Source of the DNA: Chamaelirium japonicum
Lineage: Eukaryota > Streptophyta > Magnoliopsida > Liliales > Melanthiaceae
Direction: 5' to 3'
Length of the DNA stretch: 64,000 nucleotides
Assembly: GCA_947650365.1 (NCBI GenBank)
Contig: OX393552.1
Location: 18,053,851-18,117,850 of the forward strand
Position numbers and translations under genes: made by a program. Numbering within the stretch: the first letter of the stretch is position 1; each line of letters opens with the position of its first letter. The notes beneath the pieces are model-generated. The model worked only from the letters and a program-made list of their open reading frames with translations. It was not told the origin of the DNA and did not search any database. Positions 23,391 to 35,279 of the stretch are shown piece by piece.

Positions 23391-24599
23391 CAGACCCGGC
23401 CGATAGTAAGTAGTCTAATTATTTACAACTCTGTCATTCTTAAAACCGCCATGAGATAAATTTTTAAGACAAGTTGATCATCCGATCTAATTGTTCGATC
23501 TATCACAACCGTCCATATATATCCCATGATTTCTCTCTCCGTATCTCTCTCTCCCTATCTCTAACCTGTAAGCCTACTAGTGCATGCCCGTGCATGTCGG
23601 CACTGCAGCGGGCCGCCTTCGGCGATAGGACACCCCCGGGGAATCACCACCCGCCACCCACAACGTTACCTTTGGCAACAACGCACCTGACCACCTTCGG
23701 TAACAAAAAGCTTTCGGCGGCAACACCGGCCCGCCCCGACGGACCGACAACGACTAAGACTCGGTAAGATCCGTTTAAATATTTATTCTTTTTTTTTTTT
23801 TTGTTGCAACTCACCATCATGGGTGTCCTGATCACAGCCATCCGTTGAACCCATCACAGACTGTAATCGGATGTTGGGTAAACCCAACCCATTGATTTTT
23901 AAACGGGTCTTAAACAGGTCAGAGACAAAAATCGGACCCGACCCCATTTACTAAACGGGTTAGCCGTGTCGACTCGTTTACGACCCGAACCCATTTGACC
24001 CAGACCCGCTAATTCATGTCGGGTCCAAAATTACCATTAAAATTCAGATTTTTTCTTAGTAGACTACTCTATATCCCGACCAAACATTCCAAGCAACAAT
24101 AGAGAAAAAAAAAAATTGGCAGGAGGCTACCCAAGGACGTTCTTGGTGATGTTGGAGGCCCCATTAGGGTGTTCTTGGAAATTCATGATTAACACTTTGA
24201 ACTCATTCAATGGCCCAAGGCTGAAGTTGATGTAAGGAATATATTGATGATAAATACAATAAAAAAAAAAAAGAATAGAGAAGATTAGACGCTTAGATAT
24301 GTCCTTTTATCAGAAGAGGTGAAAACTCCATCACAACAATGGTGTGCTAAAAAGGATTGAAAAAGTATAAATCAAAGAAATCAAACGAATTAAAGCAAAA
24401 AAAATTATCAAATTTCATCTTGCCAAAATCTAGGCAAGAATCGGTCAACGCCTCCAACTTGGGATAAAAAACGACCGTGAGATGAATATAGCCGTTGAGG
24501 AGGACTGAGCGAGCGTGTGCATGTTAGGTTGGGGACTCGGGAGAAGGAGATCTTGAGGGAGAGAGAGATTGAGAGGTGGGAGGGGAAATTTTTTAAAAA
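23391..24599. other. Intergenic; includes a GGGT/ACCC-rich patch
   Basis: Around 23870-24030 there are repeated AAACGGGT, GACCCGAACCC and GTCGGGTCC motifs like the subterminal arrays of the hAT-like elements elsewhere, but I see no clear ends. The rest is unassigned. The Pro/Thr-rich frame near 23474-23767 looks like chance. Confidence 0.4.
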
Positions 24600-24930
24600 C
24601 AAATCGGGATCACTGTGATGACAACTTTCCTCTGATAAGGTTTTTCTTTTTTTTTTGCTCTGAATGAGGTTTTCCTTTTGAAATCATGATTATATGGTGA
24701 AACTTTTGAAATCAAGAGCTTTCCTTTGATGACACTTTCCTTTTGAAATTGGGATAAAAAAGGAAAACATTTGCTGTGATAACAGCTTTCTTTTGATGAG
24801 GTTTTTCTTTTGAAACCGGGATCATAGGTGAAATCAAGACCTTTTCTTTGATGACATCTTCATTTTGAAATTGGGATCAAAAAGGGAAACGTTTTAAACT
24901 GGGTTCACTGGCATGACAACTTTTCTTAAA
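24600..24930. repeat. Degenerate tandem repeat, 'CTTTGATGA...CCTTTTGAAA' units
   Basis: The motifs CTTTTGAAAT(T/C), CTTTGATGACA and GGGATCA(A/T)AAAGGAAA recur in the same order two to three times. The long unit is about 120-160 bp. Copies differ by indels and substitutions. Confidence 0.6.
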
Positions 24931-25399
24931 TAATGCTTTCCTTTGACGACGGATGGCTCCGATAAAAGGGATGGGATTTCGGATCATCATCAGAAAACAT
25001 GAGCTAAATCTAAACCGTTGACGATGGACTTATAACGGTTGTCCATTTTTGCCTAGTCCATTTTTAAAAATAGGGGGAAAGGGGAAGGAAGATGCTTGAA
25101 TATTTTGGTCTAGTAAGCTTTTTTTTTGTCTAGTCAGCTTGTCCTAGTCAGCTTTTGGTTCCGTTTTGTCTAGTCAGCACAAAATCGACATGCCATGTTA
25201 TATAGATGGGCTTCCAAATGTGGCCCACGTACCCACATATGAGGTTCACAGTCCATATACGGCTAAAACCCAATAAGGATGGGCCTGGGTGATTGTTGAT
25301 TGGGCTTACCATAATTATATATGCTTTGGGCTACTGGGCCTAATTTTGAGATCAATCACATCCGTTGGATCTGTTGATTTCTCTAATGGGGAGAAATCA
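24931..25399. other. Unassigned stretch before an LTR end
   Basis: TGTCTAGTCAGCTT-like motifs recur three times near 25127-25180. The left end of the LTR that finishes at 25658 may be in this stretch, but I could not place it. Confidence 0.35.
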
Positions 25400-25673
25400 T
25401 AAAGGGTTATAAATAACGTTACTTGGTCCCCTTCCCAGGTAACGACATCTCTACGTGAGTTTTCTGGATACCCCCTCTGTCCACACTAGAGAGAGATCCC
25501 TCTTGCCTCAGGGAGTGGAAACCAAGTCCGGGGAACACGCAACGGAGATCATGATTCGCACAAGTTCTTCATCTATGGATTCTTCCATTTTTGGTAACGA
25601 TCCTATACTCTTAGAAGTAGGATCTCTCATGGATGATCAGGAGTAAAATCCACTTACAATTGGTATCAGAGCC
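25400..25673 (+). repeat. 3' part of an LTR plus primer-binding site
   Basis: TTATAAATA near 25404 could be the LTR TATA box. The sequence then runs to CCACTTACA (25658) and, after AT, to TGGTATCAGAGCC (25661-25673), the initiator tRNA-Met primer-binding site. This marks a plus-strand LTR element whose interior runs rightward and is largely unrecognisable. The LTR start is not determined. Confidence 0.7.
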
Positions 25674-25977
25674 GTGGTTCCGGCCTGGACGGATTGGTTG
25701 AATGGCCGATTCACAACATTTAATTTCTGCAATTCGTTTTCTTTGATTTTTTCTGTAAAAATCGTTGTATTCGACCAATTTTGATCGGATGAAATGGGAA
25801 GAATTTTTCCATGGCTGTACAGCAAGAAACCCCAAATCCGGTTTTCATTTTTGATGGATTCGGAGGGCTCACCGAACTCCTCTTCCTCGCGGCCAAGTTG
25901 CCCTCGTATCAGAAATCCCCAAAAATTTTCTTTTCCATTTCTCAAAAAAAAGGGGAAAAGGGGAAGAGAATCGTTGC

Positions 25978-26082
25978 CGGGCGGTGCTGCGGGCCGGGGT
26001 TGGAGACGATCCCGGGCGGTGCTGCGGGCCGGTGTTGGAGACGATCCCGGGCGGTGCTGCGGGCCGAGGTTGGAGATGATCC
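25978..26082. repeat. 35-bp tandem repeat, three copies
   Basis: Units start at 25978, 26013 and 26048, each beginning CGGGCGGTGCTGCGGGCC. They differ by one or two bases. GC content is far above the surroundings. It sits in the leader downstream of the primer-binding site at 25661. Several frames are open across it only because of its composition. Confidence 0.95.
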
Positions 26083-27675
26083 CGATGCTCGCCGGAGGCC
26101 TCGCAGTCCGTGGCTCGTGAGTGGGCGGTGCATCCACCGGTGTGATTGGGAACCCTCTCGTTGCTCGCCGGTGGTTGGTCGGGCGTCGATTGGGACTCGG
26201 AGAGGGGGGGTTGCAGGTGGTTGCATGAGTAGGGTGGTGGTTACATGGCGACGTTGCGAAACTTCACGACCCTTCGCGGTGCTGAGATCGTGAAGACAGA
26301 AGGGGTCCGTGAGAATCATTTTGGGATTTTCATTTATTGGGTTTTATTTGGGCCTATTGGGTTTTTGTAAACCCGACCCAAATAGAATTGTTTAGAAATT
26401 TCACACAGCATTGGTTGTACATCATAAATCCGTGGATGTGCAAATAGTGACATGTGTTCAACCCAATTAAACCCAAATGATTTGATCCAAACCTTCTGCC
26501 TTAAATTCATCCGATCCAAATTGTTTTTGAATCGAACCAATCCGGGTATGAACCGATTTGGCTTGGACTAAATCGAGTCATACCACATAATGAACCATCT
26601 ATCAATTGATTAAATAAGGGCTTTTCTGCAAAATATTTTTGGGGCGGCCAGGGACCTATATGCAATTTATTCTCTGTGAATGTTTCTGCAATGCTGTGAA
26701 TGTTTATGCTATGCACATTGCTAGACCTATATTCGATCCCGAAGGCTATGAGATTATTCAGTAACAGGTCGTGTGAAGGAAAATGCAGTAAGTTCTTTTA
26801 TGTAATTTTATAAATTGCAGGGGCCTGTTTGTGAACAGTGCTTCCAAGTTGTTTTAATTCATCAATTTTGGTTTGTATAATTGGACTTTGAACTATCTAT
26901 TATTTTTTGATGATGTATGGATGTGTGGAATCCCTGGCCGAGCCCTAAAGCCCTGCTTTATATCAATTGACAGAAAATACCCTAAAATTTTGGAAATCAC
27001 TAAATTGTGCCATTGAAGCATCTTGTTGGATGCAACTTTTCTTGATGGTGTTGATTTGTGCCTACATCAACTGAGTGCTAGCCAAAGCAGCCTCAAGTTG
27101 GAGTGAATACTTTCTTCACCATATAAAGCTCTTGAGTTGGTACTATTTAATGTTCACTACTTGTGGTAGTGTTTTGAGTGCAATACTTATAGGTGGTACT
27201 TACTCGCTTTTTCGACTATTTGGGTGCAAGCCAAAGCGGCCTCAGGTAGAAGAATTTGAGAGTTTACCACATAAAGCCTGTGCTCACACAGTCTTGCACC
27301 TGAGTACTAGTGTGCCCAGTCTGCTCCCAAAGGAGGGCTGAACACAAAAGTAAGCTCGGGATGGAGTAGGATGGGGATTCTGTTGAGACTTATTTTGAAG
27401 AGATCTTGATTGCCTAAAGGTGTCATACTCTTTAAAACTGAAAACTTAAGAATCACCAGTCTTACAGACAGTTGCAAAATGTCAAGTTGAGTGAACCTAG
27501 AGTAGTCATAGCTCTGCTCCCAAAGGAGGGGATGTGATGTTGCATTTGGTTGCTTATCAAGCCTTTTTAGTCTGATGCTCAGATAATGACTTGGGATAGT
27601 TAAAGTGTAGAATTCTGTAATGTAACTTCTAATTTACTTTTCCTGCTTATTTTGTCCTACAGCTGTTAATCCTAC
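26083..27675. other. Leader of the 25.6-kb LTR element or unrelated insertions
   Basis: No protein domain is recognised. Two related segments, near 27073-27165 and 27226-27330, share GTGC(T/A)AGCCAAAGC(A/G)GCCTCA followed by CATATAAAGC / CACATAAAGC, so part of it is an old duplication of about 155 bp. Confidence 0.4.
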
Positions 27676-27757
27676 TATGCTACTACCCATGAATAATTCT
27701 CTCCCTATCCTTAATGGCTCCAACTATGCGGAGTGGAAAGAGAGAATGTTGATACCA
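27676..27757 (+). pseudogene. N-terminal stub of a copia gag
   Basis: From the ATG at 27676 the frame reads MLLPMNNSLPILNGSNYAEW followed by KERMLI. LNGSNYAEWKERM is typical of the start of copia gag proteins. After about 27757 the similarity stops and sequence belonging to the next LTR begins, so the gag was cut, probably by insertion of the element that follows. Confidence 0.65.
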
Positions 27758-28232
27758 GATTGGGTGCACTGGTATATCCTTTTAAGGCACGGACTTGGGG
27801 GCTTTAAATACACCCTAGGTTTTGTAAGGGGGTAGTCATTGTGTTTGACGACTGATTTTAGGGTTTTATTTTAGGCTTCTCTATTACGTTTGAGAGAAGA
27901 AGAAGATCGATGATCGATAGAGGAGATCATCTTCTTGAAATCCGATGAAGGCGTGGAAGAAGAAAAAAGTTGTAAACAAAGATCTAATTTCATATTGTTT
28001 TAGGATAGTGACTGACACCGACCGAGGTAAGGATTTTCGAACTGTGTGAATAAATCTCTTTATATTGTGTGGATTGATTTCTCATTCTTTGTTATCTTTT
28101 CTCTAAGATTGTGATCATCGATGGGTTTGATACTTTTCTTTAGATAGTCGGAGATCCGAAAGCCCTAGATTACTTCCGTGAGAGCAAGGTGGAGGATCGA
28201 GCTCTCTTTTCAGGTATTCCACACTAATAACT

Positions 28233-28244
28233 GGTATTAGAGTT
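28233..28244 (+). other. Degenerate primer-binding site
   Basis: TGGTATTAGAGT differs from the usual TGGTATCAGAGC at two positions. It lies directly before the gag remnant. Confidence 0.7.
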
Positions 28245-31040
28245 ATGGGTTATAAGGATTTATGGTCAGATCTATCCGAGATGGTCGAAGAGAAGATCGT
28301 TATGGATTGCATGAAGATTGATCTCAAGCTTTTTGACGAGAAGACCAATTTCATGCTATGGCAGAGGAAGATAAAAAAGATCTTAATCCAGCAAGATCTC
28401 CTTATGTATATTTTGGATAAAATCAAGCACCGAAGGATACGACAAATGAAGTTTGGCTGAAAGACGATAAGAAGGCGATGAGTTTCAATGAATTTCATCT
28501 ATTGGATGAGGTCATGTATAGTTTCATATAGAAGACATCTACAAATGCTACTTGGGATAAATTACAGTCTATGCACATGGAAACATCCCTCTTGAACAAG
28601 TTGTTCTTAAAAGATAAACTATATGATTTTTATATGGATGAAGATGGGGATCTGATGGAACTCCTAAACAAGTTTAATCAGTGTATTGCAGATCTATTAC
28701 GGATGGAGGTGAAGTATGAGAAAGATGACAGGGCATTGCTCTTGTTACAGTCTCATCCTCCGTCATACAAGCACTTCAGGACCACCCTGATGTTCGGCAA
28801 GGAAACTCTCAAGTTTGAAGATATCATCCAAGTTATCATCTCCCATACAAAGGTGTGCAAGAATACGAGAAAAGATGCAAAGGGTGTGGGACTAGTGTTA
28901 AAGAGTTCTAATGAGCACCGAGACCGATCGAAGGATAGGCATGCTAGAAGTCAAAGCTAAGGAAAGAGCAGAACAAAGTCTAGGGGACGATCGAAGAATT
29001 TAGAATGCTTTAAGTATGGGGAAGAAAAACCACATCCAGATATATTGCTACAAGTTGCAACCTGAGATGAAGGAGAAGGGGAAAAAGATGGAGAACTCCG
29101 ATATAGTGGGTGTTGTTTCGCAGAGCGGCGATGGAGAGTTGCTTTCCGTATATCCTTATGTAACAATCAATCTAGTGGATCATTGATAATGGTTGTATGT
29201 TCCATATGTGTGCAAACATGGATTGGTTTGACACATACAAGGAGAGGAATTGCGACGAAGTTCTTATGGAGAACTATACCTCCTGCAAGATAATAAGCAT
29301 GTGGATTGTTAAATTAAAGATAAACGACGGTACGATTTGTTCACTAGGGAGCATGTGATATATATGTTTGAGCTCGCAAAAAGAACAACCTTATTTCTTT
29401 GGGTATCATGGATGCAAACGGGTATGCCTATTCATAAGGAGATAGAAAGATTAAGGTTACAAAATGATTACTTATGGTGATGAGAGGAGAGAGGAAAGTG
29501 AATAATCTGTACAGACTTTCAGAGAGCATAATCTTGAGTGGAGCAATAGTCTCTACATGTATTAGTTCAGATCAAGATCCGGTTTTGCTATGGCATCAGA
29601 GGTTGGGCCATATGAACAAAAAGGGCCTGCAAGAACTACATAGAAGGAAGCTGATAAAAGGTGTAAGCGAGTGCAAATTAGAGTTGTGCTGAGCATGCAT
29701 TATGGGGAAGCAGTCTAAGGTTTCATTTAAGTTGGCTTCCACATAGAATAGGGCCAAAGACACTCTTGATTATACTCACTTCAATGTTTGGGGATCGGCA
29801 ATGACTCGTTCGCATGGTGGAGCTCGGTATTTCATCATGTTCCCGGATGATTACTCTCAGAAGGTTTGAATCTGCTTCATGCATAAGAAGTCTGAGATGT
29901 TTGTTAAGTTCAAAACTTGGAAGGCAGAGGTGGAAAAACTATCAGGAAGGAAGATCAAGTATTTAAGGAGTGATAACGGAGGTAAATACAAGAATAAGAG
30001 GTTTATAAAATTTTATCAGCAGGAGGGTAAGTCAGGTACTTCACGGTGAAAAAAAACCCTCAGCAGAATGGCACTACATAAAGGATAAACATAACTTTTA
30101 TGGAGAAAAGAGGTACATACAGGTACATGCAAATAAGCCTGAGTCTTTTTGGGTAGAGTCGATTAACCATGCATACTATTTAGTTAATCAATCTCCCTTG
30201 AAGCTACTCGACTTCAGGTGTGCTGAGGAGGTATGGTCTAGAAAAGATATGGATCTTTCCATACTAAAGGTTTTCGGATGTAAGGCGTTCGCTCTCATCC
30301 TGAGCGATAAGAGGAACAAGTTAAAGCCGAAGTCGTAGGAGTGTCCGTTCTTGGGCTTTGAATGAGGAGTGAAGGATTTCAAATTGTGGGATCCGAAAAA
30401 CCGAAAGAAAATTATCAGCAAAGATATCATGTTTTATGAGATGACCATATCTATGGTAGAAGCGAAGGCCGATGTGGTGAAATCTATTCAGGGAGACAAG
30501 ACTACAACTGAGGTTTTTGTTCTCATGAGAGGAGTAGGTCAGAAGACTCAAGATGAAGTAGTTGACACATCTAAGAGTGATGTGGAAGAGCAGCAGTAGA
30601 TGGAGACACCAGTGGAGGCTCCAATTCAGGCTCAGGTGGAACATATTAGCGTGGTTATGAGAAGTTGAAAGAACCGTAAAATAGCCTTAGAGATACAGAT
30701 GGGATGATGCAGCTTATTATGCTTTCATCATCATTGAAGATGATCCAGCAAGTTATGATGAGGCTGCGGCAAGCAATGAGGGGTAAGACTAGCTGGATTA
30801 AGGCTTTGAAGGAGGAGATGAACAATCTCCACAAGAACTCTGTCTGGGAGTTAGTTTTGAGGTCCAAGGGAAAGAAGATCATAAGTTCCAAGTGGGTTCT
30901 CAAAAAGAAGGAGAATATGCAGAATGAAAACCTAAAGTTCAAGGCACGTTTGGTTACAAAAGGGTTTGCTCAGCGGGAATAAATTCATTACGAGGATATA
31001 TTCTCTCATGTAATCAAGCATACCTCTATTAGACTGCTAC
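28245..31040 (+). pseudogene. Copia gag-pol pseudogene
   Basis: Pieces in order: gag KLFDEKTNFMLWQRKIKKIL (28320-28380) and the next frame to 28960, with LLNKLFLKDKLYDFYMDEDG and the leucine-rich DRALLLLQSHPPSYKHFR; a degraded zinc knuckle beginning CFKYG near 29005; protease WIIDNGCMFHM near 29178, where the catalytic DSG is DNG; the pre-integrase motif LWHQRLGHMNKKGL near 29587; integrase remnants with YLRSDNGGKY near 29960; and reverse transcriptase WIKALKEEMNNLHKNSVWEL (about 30793) then KFKARLVTKGFAQRE. Many stops and frameshifts separate these. The motif set is that of the Tnt1 type. It cannot make a working protein. Confidence 0.85.
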
Positions 31041-31208
31041 TGGCCGGCTCAAGTTGCTCATAAAAATATCAAAAATGGATCAACAATCCATATCAAGCTA
31101 ACAACCCCCTTCACCTACGGCCTTCTCTCACACAGGAAGTAGGTACTGATGTAGTGATAAACATATGGAGGTATCGAGGCTTGAACATATTGACCTCAAA
31201 TAATCAGA

Positions 31209-31321
31209 GCTCTGATACCATGTTAAGTCACCAAGAAACTTATTGTGCCTGTTAGGGAATGGACCAACAATTCATATCAAACTAACACATACTAACATAT
31301 GAGGCGTTGCATAACAACTTT

Positions 31322-31325
<4 letters not shown>
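31209..31325 (-). repeat. Minus-strand primer-binding site and LTR end
   Basis: On the minus strand, CTTAACA is followed by TGGTATCAGAGC (31220-31209). The LTR therefore ends at 31221 and runs rightward in window coordinates. Its other end is not defined. An imperfect repeat (CAACAATCCATATCAA near 31079, CAACAATTCATATCAA near 31266) lies on both sides of the site. Confidence 0.65.

Positions 31326-31377
<52 letters not shown>
31326..31377. repeat. (GA)n microsatellite
   Basis: About 52 bases of uninterrupted GA repeat within the minus-strand LTR region. Confidence 0.95.
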
Positions 31378-31379
<2 letters not shown>

Positions 31380-31659
31380 TCACCAAACTCTTTGGATGTT
31401 ATACAAAACATCTTTCAATAAGTGAAGACATATCATGGGCACAACACTTGAATTATTAAACTACTCACGATGCTCACCACACATTGTAGATACCTTCTTT
31501 GATTGCCTGTACTAAGATATGTGCAAGTCTTGTTTGTTCAAGAAATCACACACCTTCACTTGACACAAGCCAAAGTTATTCTTCTCCAAACATGACAATC
31601 TACTAAGATGTTGTCATTGATAAATTTGTGCTAGTAATATAGTACGAGGAATGGTAATA
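31378..31659. other. Unassigned stretch, possibly rest of the minus-strand LTR
   Basis: No domain, terminus or repeat was recognised here. Confidence 0.35.
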
Positions 31660-32195
31660 AAAAATATGTACAATAGCAAGAAAGAAATATATACAAAGGC
31701 TAGTAGCCCGTTCATTGATTAAAAAAATATGTACAAAGGCAAGAAAGAAAAAAAAAAAATAACAAACTAAGAACAAGAAACGTCATGTCGAGCTCTCGGA
31801 CAAAAAGTTAAGCGCGTGATGCAAAGGACTTTAGGTCCTTGTAGCCTACTGTTTCAATAAATCGATAATCCTGCCGTTGACCGCTGAACATTGAAAAAAA
31901 GTGTATTGAAAGATGCGTTGATTTCCCTCTTTCCATAACTCCAACAAATAGCAATAGATATCAAACTCCATAGTTTTTGAATGTCAGGTGGAACCTTTGT
32001 TTTCCTCCAATAGGTCCATATATAGCAGAGTCTAGTTGGGTGTCTCATGTTTCTTCTATGGTGTGCTTCTGATTGATTTTGGAATGTTTTATTGCCCCAT
32101 TTATATTGTGTCTCCATCATCATCATCATCCAAAGTCTTACCCCATCGGGGTGGTGTGGCTTATAAATAAGATTGACAAGAATTTGTCTCCAGCA
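31660..32195 (-). pseudogene. 3' end of a LINE (C-terminal ORF2 fragment and 3' UTR)
   Basis: Minus-strand translation gives PPDIQKLWSLISIAICWSYG and then, with a frame slip, a KERN-like segment. ICW..WKERN is typical just after the zinc-ribbon part of plant LINE ORF2 proteins. Downstream on the minus strand there is a T-rich 3' region with TTTGTACATATTTTTT and AATCAATGAA, also usual for plant LINE 3' UTRs. It is truncated and shifted. Confidence 0.6.
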
Positions 32196-32252
32196 GATAG
32201 CCAATTGGTAAAACACATGCAACCCGTGGCCTTGGGTTCAAATAAGTGATAT
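32195..32252 (+). repeat. tRNA-like head, possible SINE
   Basis: TAGCCAATTGGT resembles an RNA polymerase III A box and, 36 bases later, GGGTTCAAATAA resembles a B box. The pair suggests a tRNA-derived SINE head. No body or A tail was delimited, so this is tentative. Confidence 0.35.
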
Positions 32253-32664
32253 GACGTATTTTCTCTAGCTTTGTAGTGGTGGACCTTCCTCTCGTCTTAG
32301 TGGAAAGCTTTCAATTCCTAGCTTTGGGGTTATTCAAAATAGGGGCATATATCGCTCTTGTGGTGAGTTTTGATCCTTGGTCTATCTTGTGCCAGTACAC
32401 TAATAGGTGATGTACTAACCACTATGGTCGTTCCTTCCAAAAGACAAAAAAAAAGGAGACATTTTTCGATCGGTCGTCAACCGAGTGTCATTCCTCTAAG
32501 ACTTGTGTCAAAATTCTTTCAAGGAATCTAGGCAAAAGATGGATGTGCTATGAACACCAAAAGGCCAATTGACTAGTTGGTCGACCTACTTTATGTAGTT
32601 TATGGCCCTTTCTCTACCAACCAATTGGTGTAATCATGAAATTCTTAATTTTTCTCAATGCTTA
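32253..32664. other. Intergenic, no feature recognised
   Basis: No coding signal or element ends were recognised. Confidence 0.4.
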
Positions 32665-32672
32665 TATGTACC

Positions 32673-33217
32673 TAGGGGTGTGCATCGGTTCGAAACCGAC
32701 CTATTTAGGCAAAACCCAAATCGATCCAACCTTGGTTGGTTTTGAGGATTTTCAATCCGATCCAAACCGAACTAAGATTGGAATCCAATCCAATCCAACT
32801 AAAGTCGGTTTGGATTGGATTGGATGGTCGGTTTAGACTTTGGGTCATGTTCTTATTGCCCCCCCCCCCTTCTATTAGGACCTAGTTCAAACTTAAAAAA
32901 TAATAATTGTTATCAAATCATTAGGCCTAAATATGATTTTTAACTGATTTTGAGTCATCCTATTGTATTGCAATGGTTGTTGGCAGCAAGGGTATATGAG
33001 GATATATGGTATATTTAATAAAATATTATATGTATATACATATGTCGGTTCGGTTCGGTTTAGATCGGTTTTGAATTTACAAATCCATCAACCGATCCAA
33101 TCATGTCGGTTTTTTAAAAACCCAATCCGATCTGATCCATTGAGTGTGTCGAAACCGATCAAAATTGGTCAGTTTGGTTTGGGTTGGTCGGTTTGGTTTG
33201 GGTCCTGCACACCTCTA
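32673..33217. mobile_element. Non-autonomous hAT element, 545 bp, perfect 8-bp target duplication
   Basis: The ends are TAGGGGTGTGCA and TGCACACCTCTA (one mismatch in 12). TATGTACC stands at 32665-32672 and 33218-33225. The subterminal motif order matches 17252-17854 (CATCGGTTCGAAACCGACCT on the left), so both belong to one family. The core contains a run of ten C (32861-32870) absent from the other copy. Confidence 0.92.
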
Positions 33218-33225
33218 TATGTACC

Positions 33226-33921
33226 TTTGTTCCTTAGACTTGTGCTGCTCAATCATTGATCTCATATTCCATGCACATAGCTCAATTGTTATTTTTGGTC
33301 TAAGGATTCGAGTTAGGCACTTGGTGCCAAGAACGAACGAACGTGATTAGTCTACACTTAAACGAGATTTTCATAAGAAAAACTAACACAACGAATCTTG
33401 CACCGAAGAGCTTACATCCATTCTTAGCACAATGAGTATTTCAATCCAATGCAGTATGGCTGACCTCCCATATCCCATCCTCTCCTCCTCCAACTCCTCC
33501 TCCATCTCCTCCCACTTTGGTGGTGCCTGAGGTGGGGAGGGGAGCGACAGTGGCTGTCCATAAGGATGGCTCTGCTGGTGGATAGCATGCAAGGTCGTCT
33601 CGATACAAACCGAGGCCTGAGGCAAAAATTCTAAATGGGGCTTTTTTATTTAATTTTTTTTAAAATAATAATATTATTAAAAATATATAATATGAAAAAA
33701 CTATTTAAAATTTATTCTTCCAGCCGTGAGCGTCGAGCGATTGTCGTCTAGTCGCCGGTCACCGGTGGCTCAGTTAGCACAGGCCGTCGGGCACAAAGAC
33801 AAGAGAGAGAGTGGAGCTGTGGGCATGGCGGCGTGGGCCTATGGCTGGCGGCGTCGGTGCCTCGATGGTCACCCGATATGATGGCGTCGCTCGGTGTTGC
33901 TGTGTCAAATGGAGAAGGGAG

Positions 33922-33924
<3 letters not shown>
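33226..33924. other. Intergenic, no gene recognised
   Basis: GC-rich patches give short frames on both strands, but none resembles a known protein. Confidence 0.35.

Positions 33925-33990
<66 letters not shown>
33925..33990. repeat. (GA)n microsatellite
   Basis: About 66 bases of GA repeat. The Ser-Leu repeat frames on the minus strand are its translation only. Confidence 0.95.
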
Positions 33991-33992
<2 letters not shown>

Positions 33993-34284
33993 TATAAAAA
34001 GGTATTTTTTTTTTGGTAACAAGTTTTATGCATGGCTGACAGCTGATGTCTCGAAATCCGATGAAAGTTTGGGTAAGTGTAACGGACATTTATATTATTG
34101 TACGTGGGGCCGTGCAAATTTTTCTTCTTCTTATTTTGGTGCCATGGGCCATGCAAAACTGTTGCTGATGTAGTGTTTTTGGTCCAAATAATAATTGAAG
34201 GCCCAGTTAATATGGGCCTTCTTCACAAGTGGGGCCTTAGGCAGTTGCCTGAGTTGCCTCACTATTGGGCCGGCCCTAAATAGC

Positions 34285-35035
34285 ATGGTGGTTCTTGATC
34301 TGGAGTGGCTACGTTCTTCGCAGGCGAAATGGCAGCAGGTGCTAGTTGGAAGGTTCTTGGATCCTAGGGTGCCGCTTGACGTTTTGAGGCGGAAGGTGGC
34401 CGATCGGTGGTCATGTGCGGGACGAGTCCAGGTGATGGACTTACCAGGGTGGATTTTTTTGTTTTCGATTTTAAGTTGAAGGAGACCTTGTCGACATTTG
34501 GGAGGGAGGATCGTGGGTGTTTAATGGGAAGAAATACTTGCTCTAAAGAGATGGGTTCCTTTCTTCCACCCTCTCACAGATAGCATCGATCATGCGCTGA
34601 TGTGGATCCGACTACCGGGGTTGCCGGTCGACTGCTATGATGAGAGCCTGGTGATGGATATCAAGGCGGCCGCCAGGAGGCCGATTAGGGTGGATCTAAA
34701 CTCCTTGGATGGAGCTCGAGGGTTGTATGTGAGGGTTTGTGTCGAGGTGGATCTGCGAGGAAGCCTCTCGTCGGGAACTGAGTGTTGGCACGTCAGATTT
34801 CTGATTCAAATTCTTTCAACCATTTGTTTATGAGAATTTATCGAACATATATTTCACCTGTGGTATGGTCGAGCATCGAAGTCCAAATGTGCCATAGGAG
34901 GTGAAACCAATGCCCAGCTGGAAATTGGACAGAGGGAGGGATATGGTGCAGCCGTCTCCAATGGAAGGGGTGGACGAAGCACAGAGGTCCAGTGGGTATG
35001 GGCGAATGGATGCTTCCAAAGAAAAAGCAAGTGGG
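34285..35035 (+). pseudogene. LINE ORF1 remnant with DUF4283-type domain
   Basis: Two frames give the parts of a DUF4283 domain: LEWLRSSQAKWQQVLVGRFL and DVLRRKVADRW near 34303-34410, then, after a break, MWIRLPGLPVDCYDESLVMD at 34600 followed by RRPIRVDLNSLDGARGLYVR and VCVEVDL. VWIRLPGLP...YY and KP..VD are the usual markers in plant LINE ORF1 (gag-like) proteins. A possible zinc-knuckle region after 34800 is too broken to judge. At least two frameshifts separate the pieces. No ORF2 follows. Confidence 0.8.
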
Positions 35036-35279
35036 CTCTCATGAGTACTCCTGCATGGCAGTCAGATATGAGTGGAGGTTCCAATTCGAGACTGATCCAT
35101 GAAAACATAGACAATGGAGAATTTATTGGATCCGCCGAGGAGATGCATGATAAGGTCATTGAGAGCGAGCGTGAGATTATGGAGATTTCTGCGACCGAGG
35201 TTGATATTGGAGAGATGGATGATGTTGCGGTTCCTCTTAGACGATACCGGATAAGCAATCCGATACCGAATCGTTCTGA
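35036..35279. other. Tail of the LINE ORF1 region, unassigned
   Basis: An acidic frame (35041-35367) continues on the plus strand. It could be the disordered tail of the ORF1 protein, but nothing specific supports that. Confidence 0.3.

Larger units (their letters stand above)
27758..31040 (+). mobile_element. Tnt1-like Ty1/copia element, decayed and truncated in RT
   Basis: A short LTR-like leader (about 27758-28231, with CTTTAAATACACC as a likely TATA region) is followed by a primer-binding site and a gag-protease-integrase-RT series in the copia order. The element stops abruptly in reverse transcriptase near 31040. No 3' LTR was found. Confidence 0.75.

Noticed and set aside
25637-26319. 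Overlapping 108-166-codon frames on both strands
   Set aside because: They span the 35-bp GC-rich repeat and an LTR leader; open frames on both strands at once indicate composition, not coding.
33748-34173. Frames with Ser-Leu or Arg-Glu repeats
   Set aside because: They are produced by the (GA)n microsatellite.
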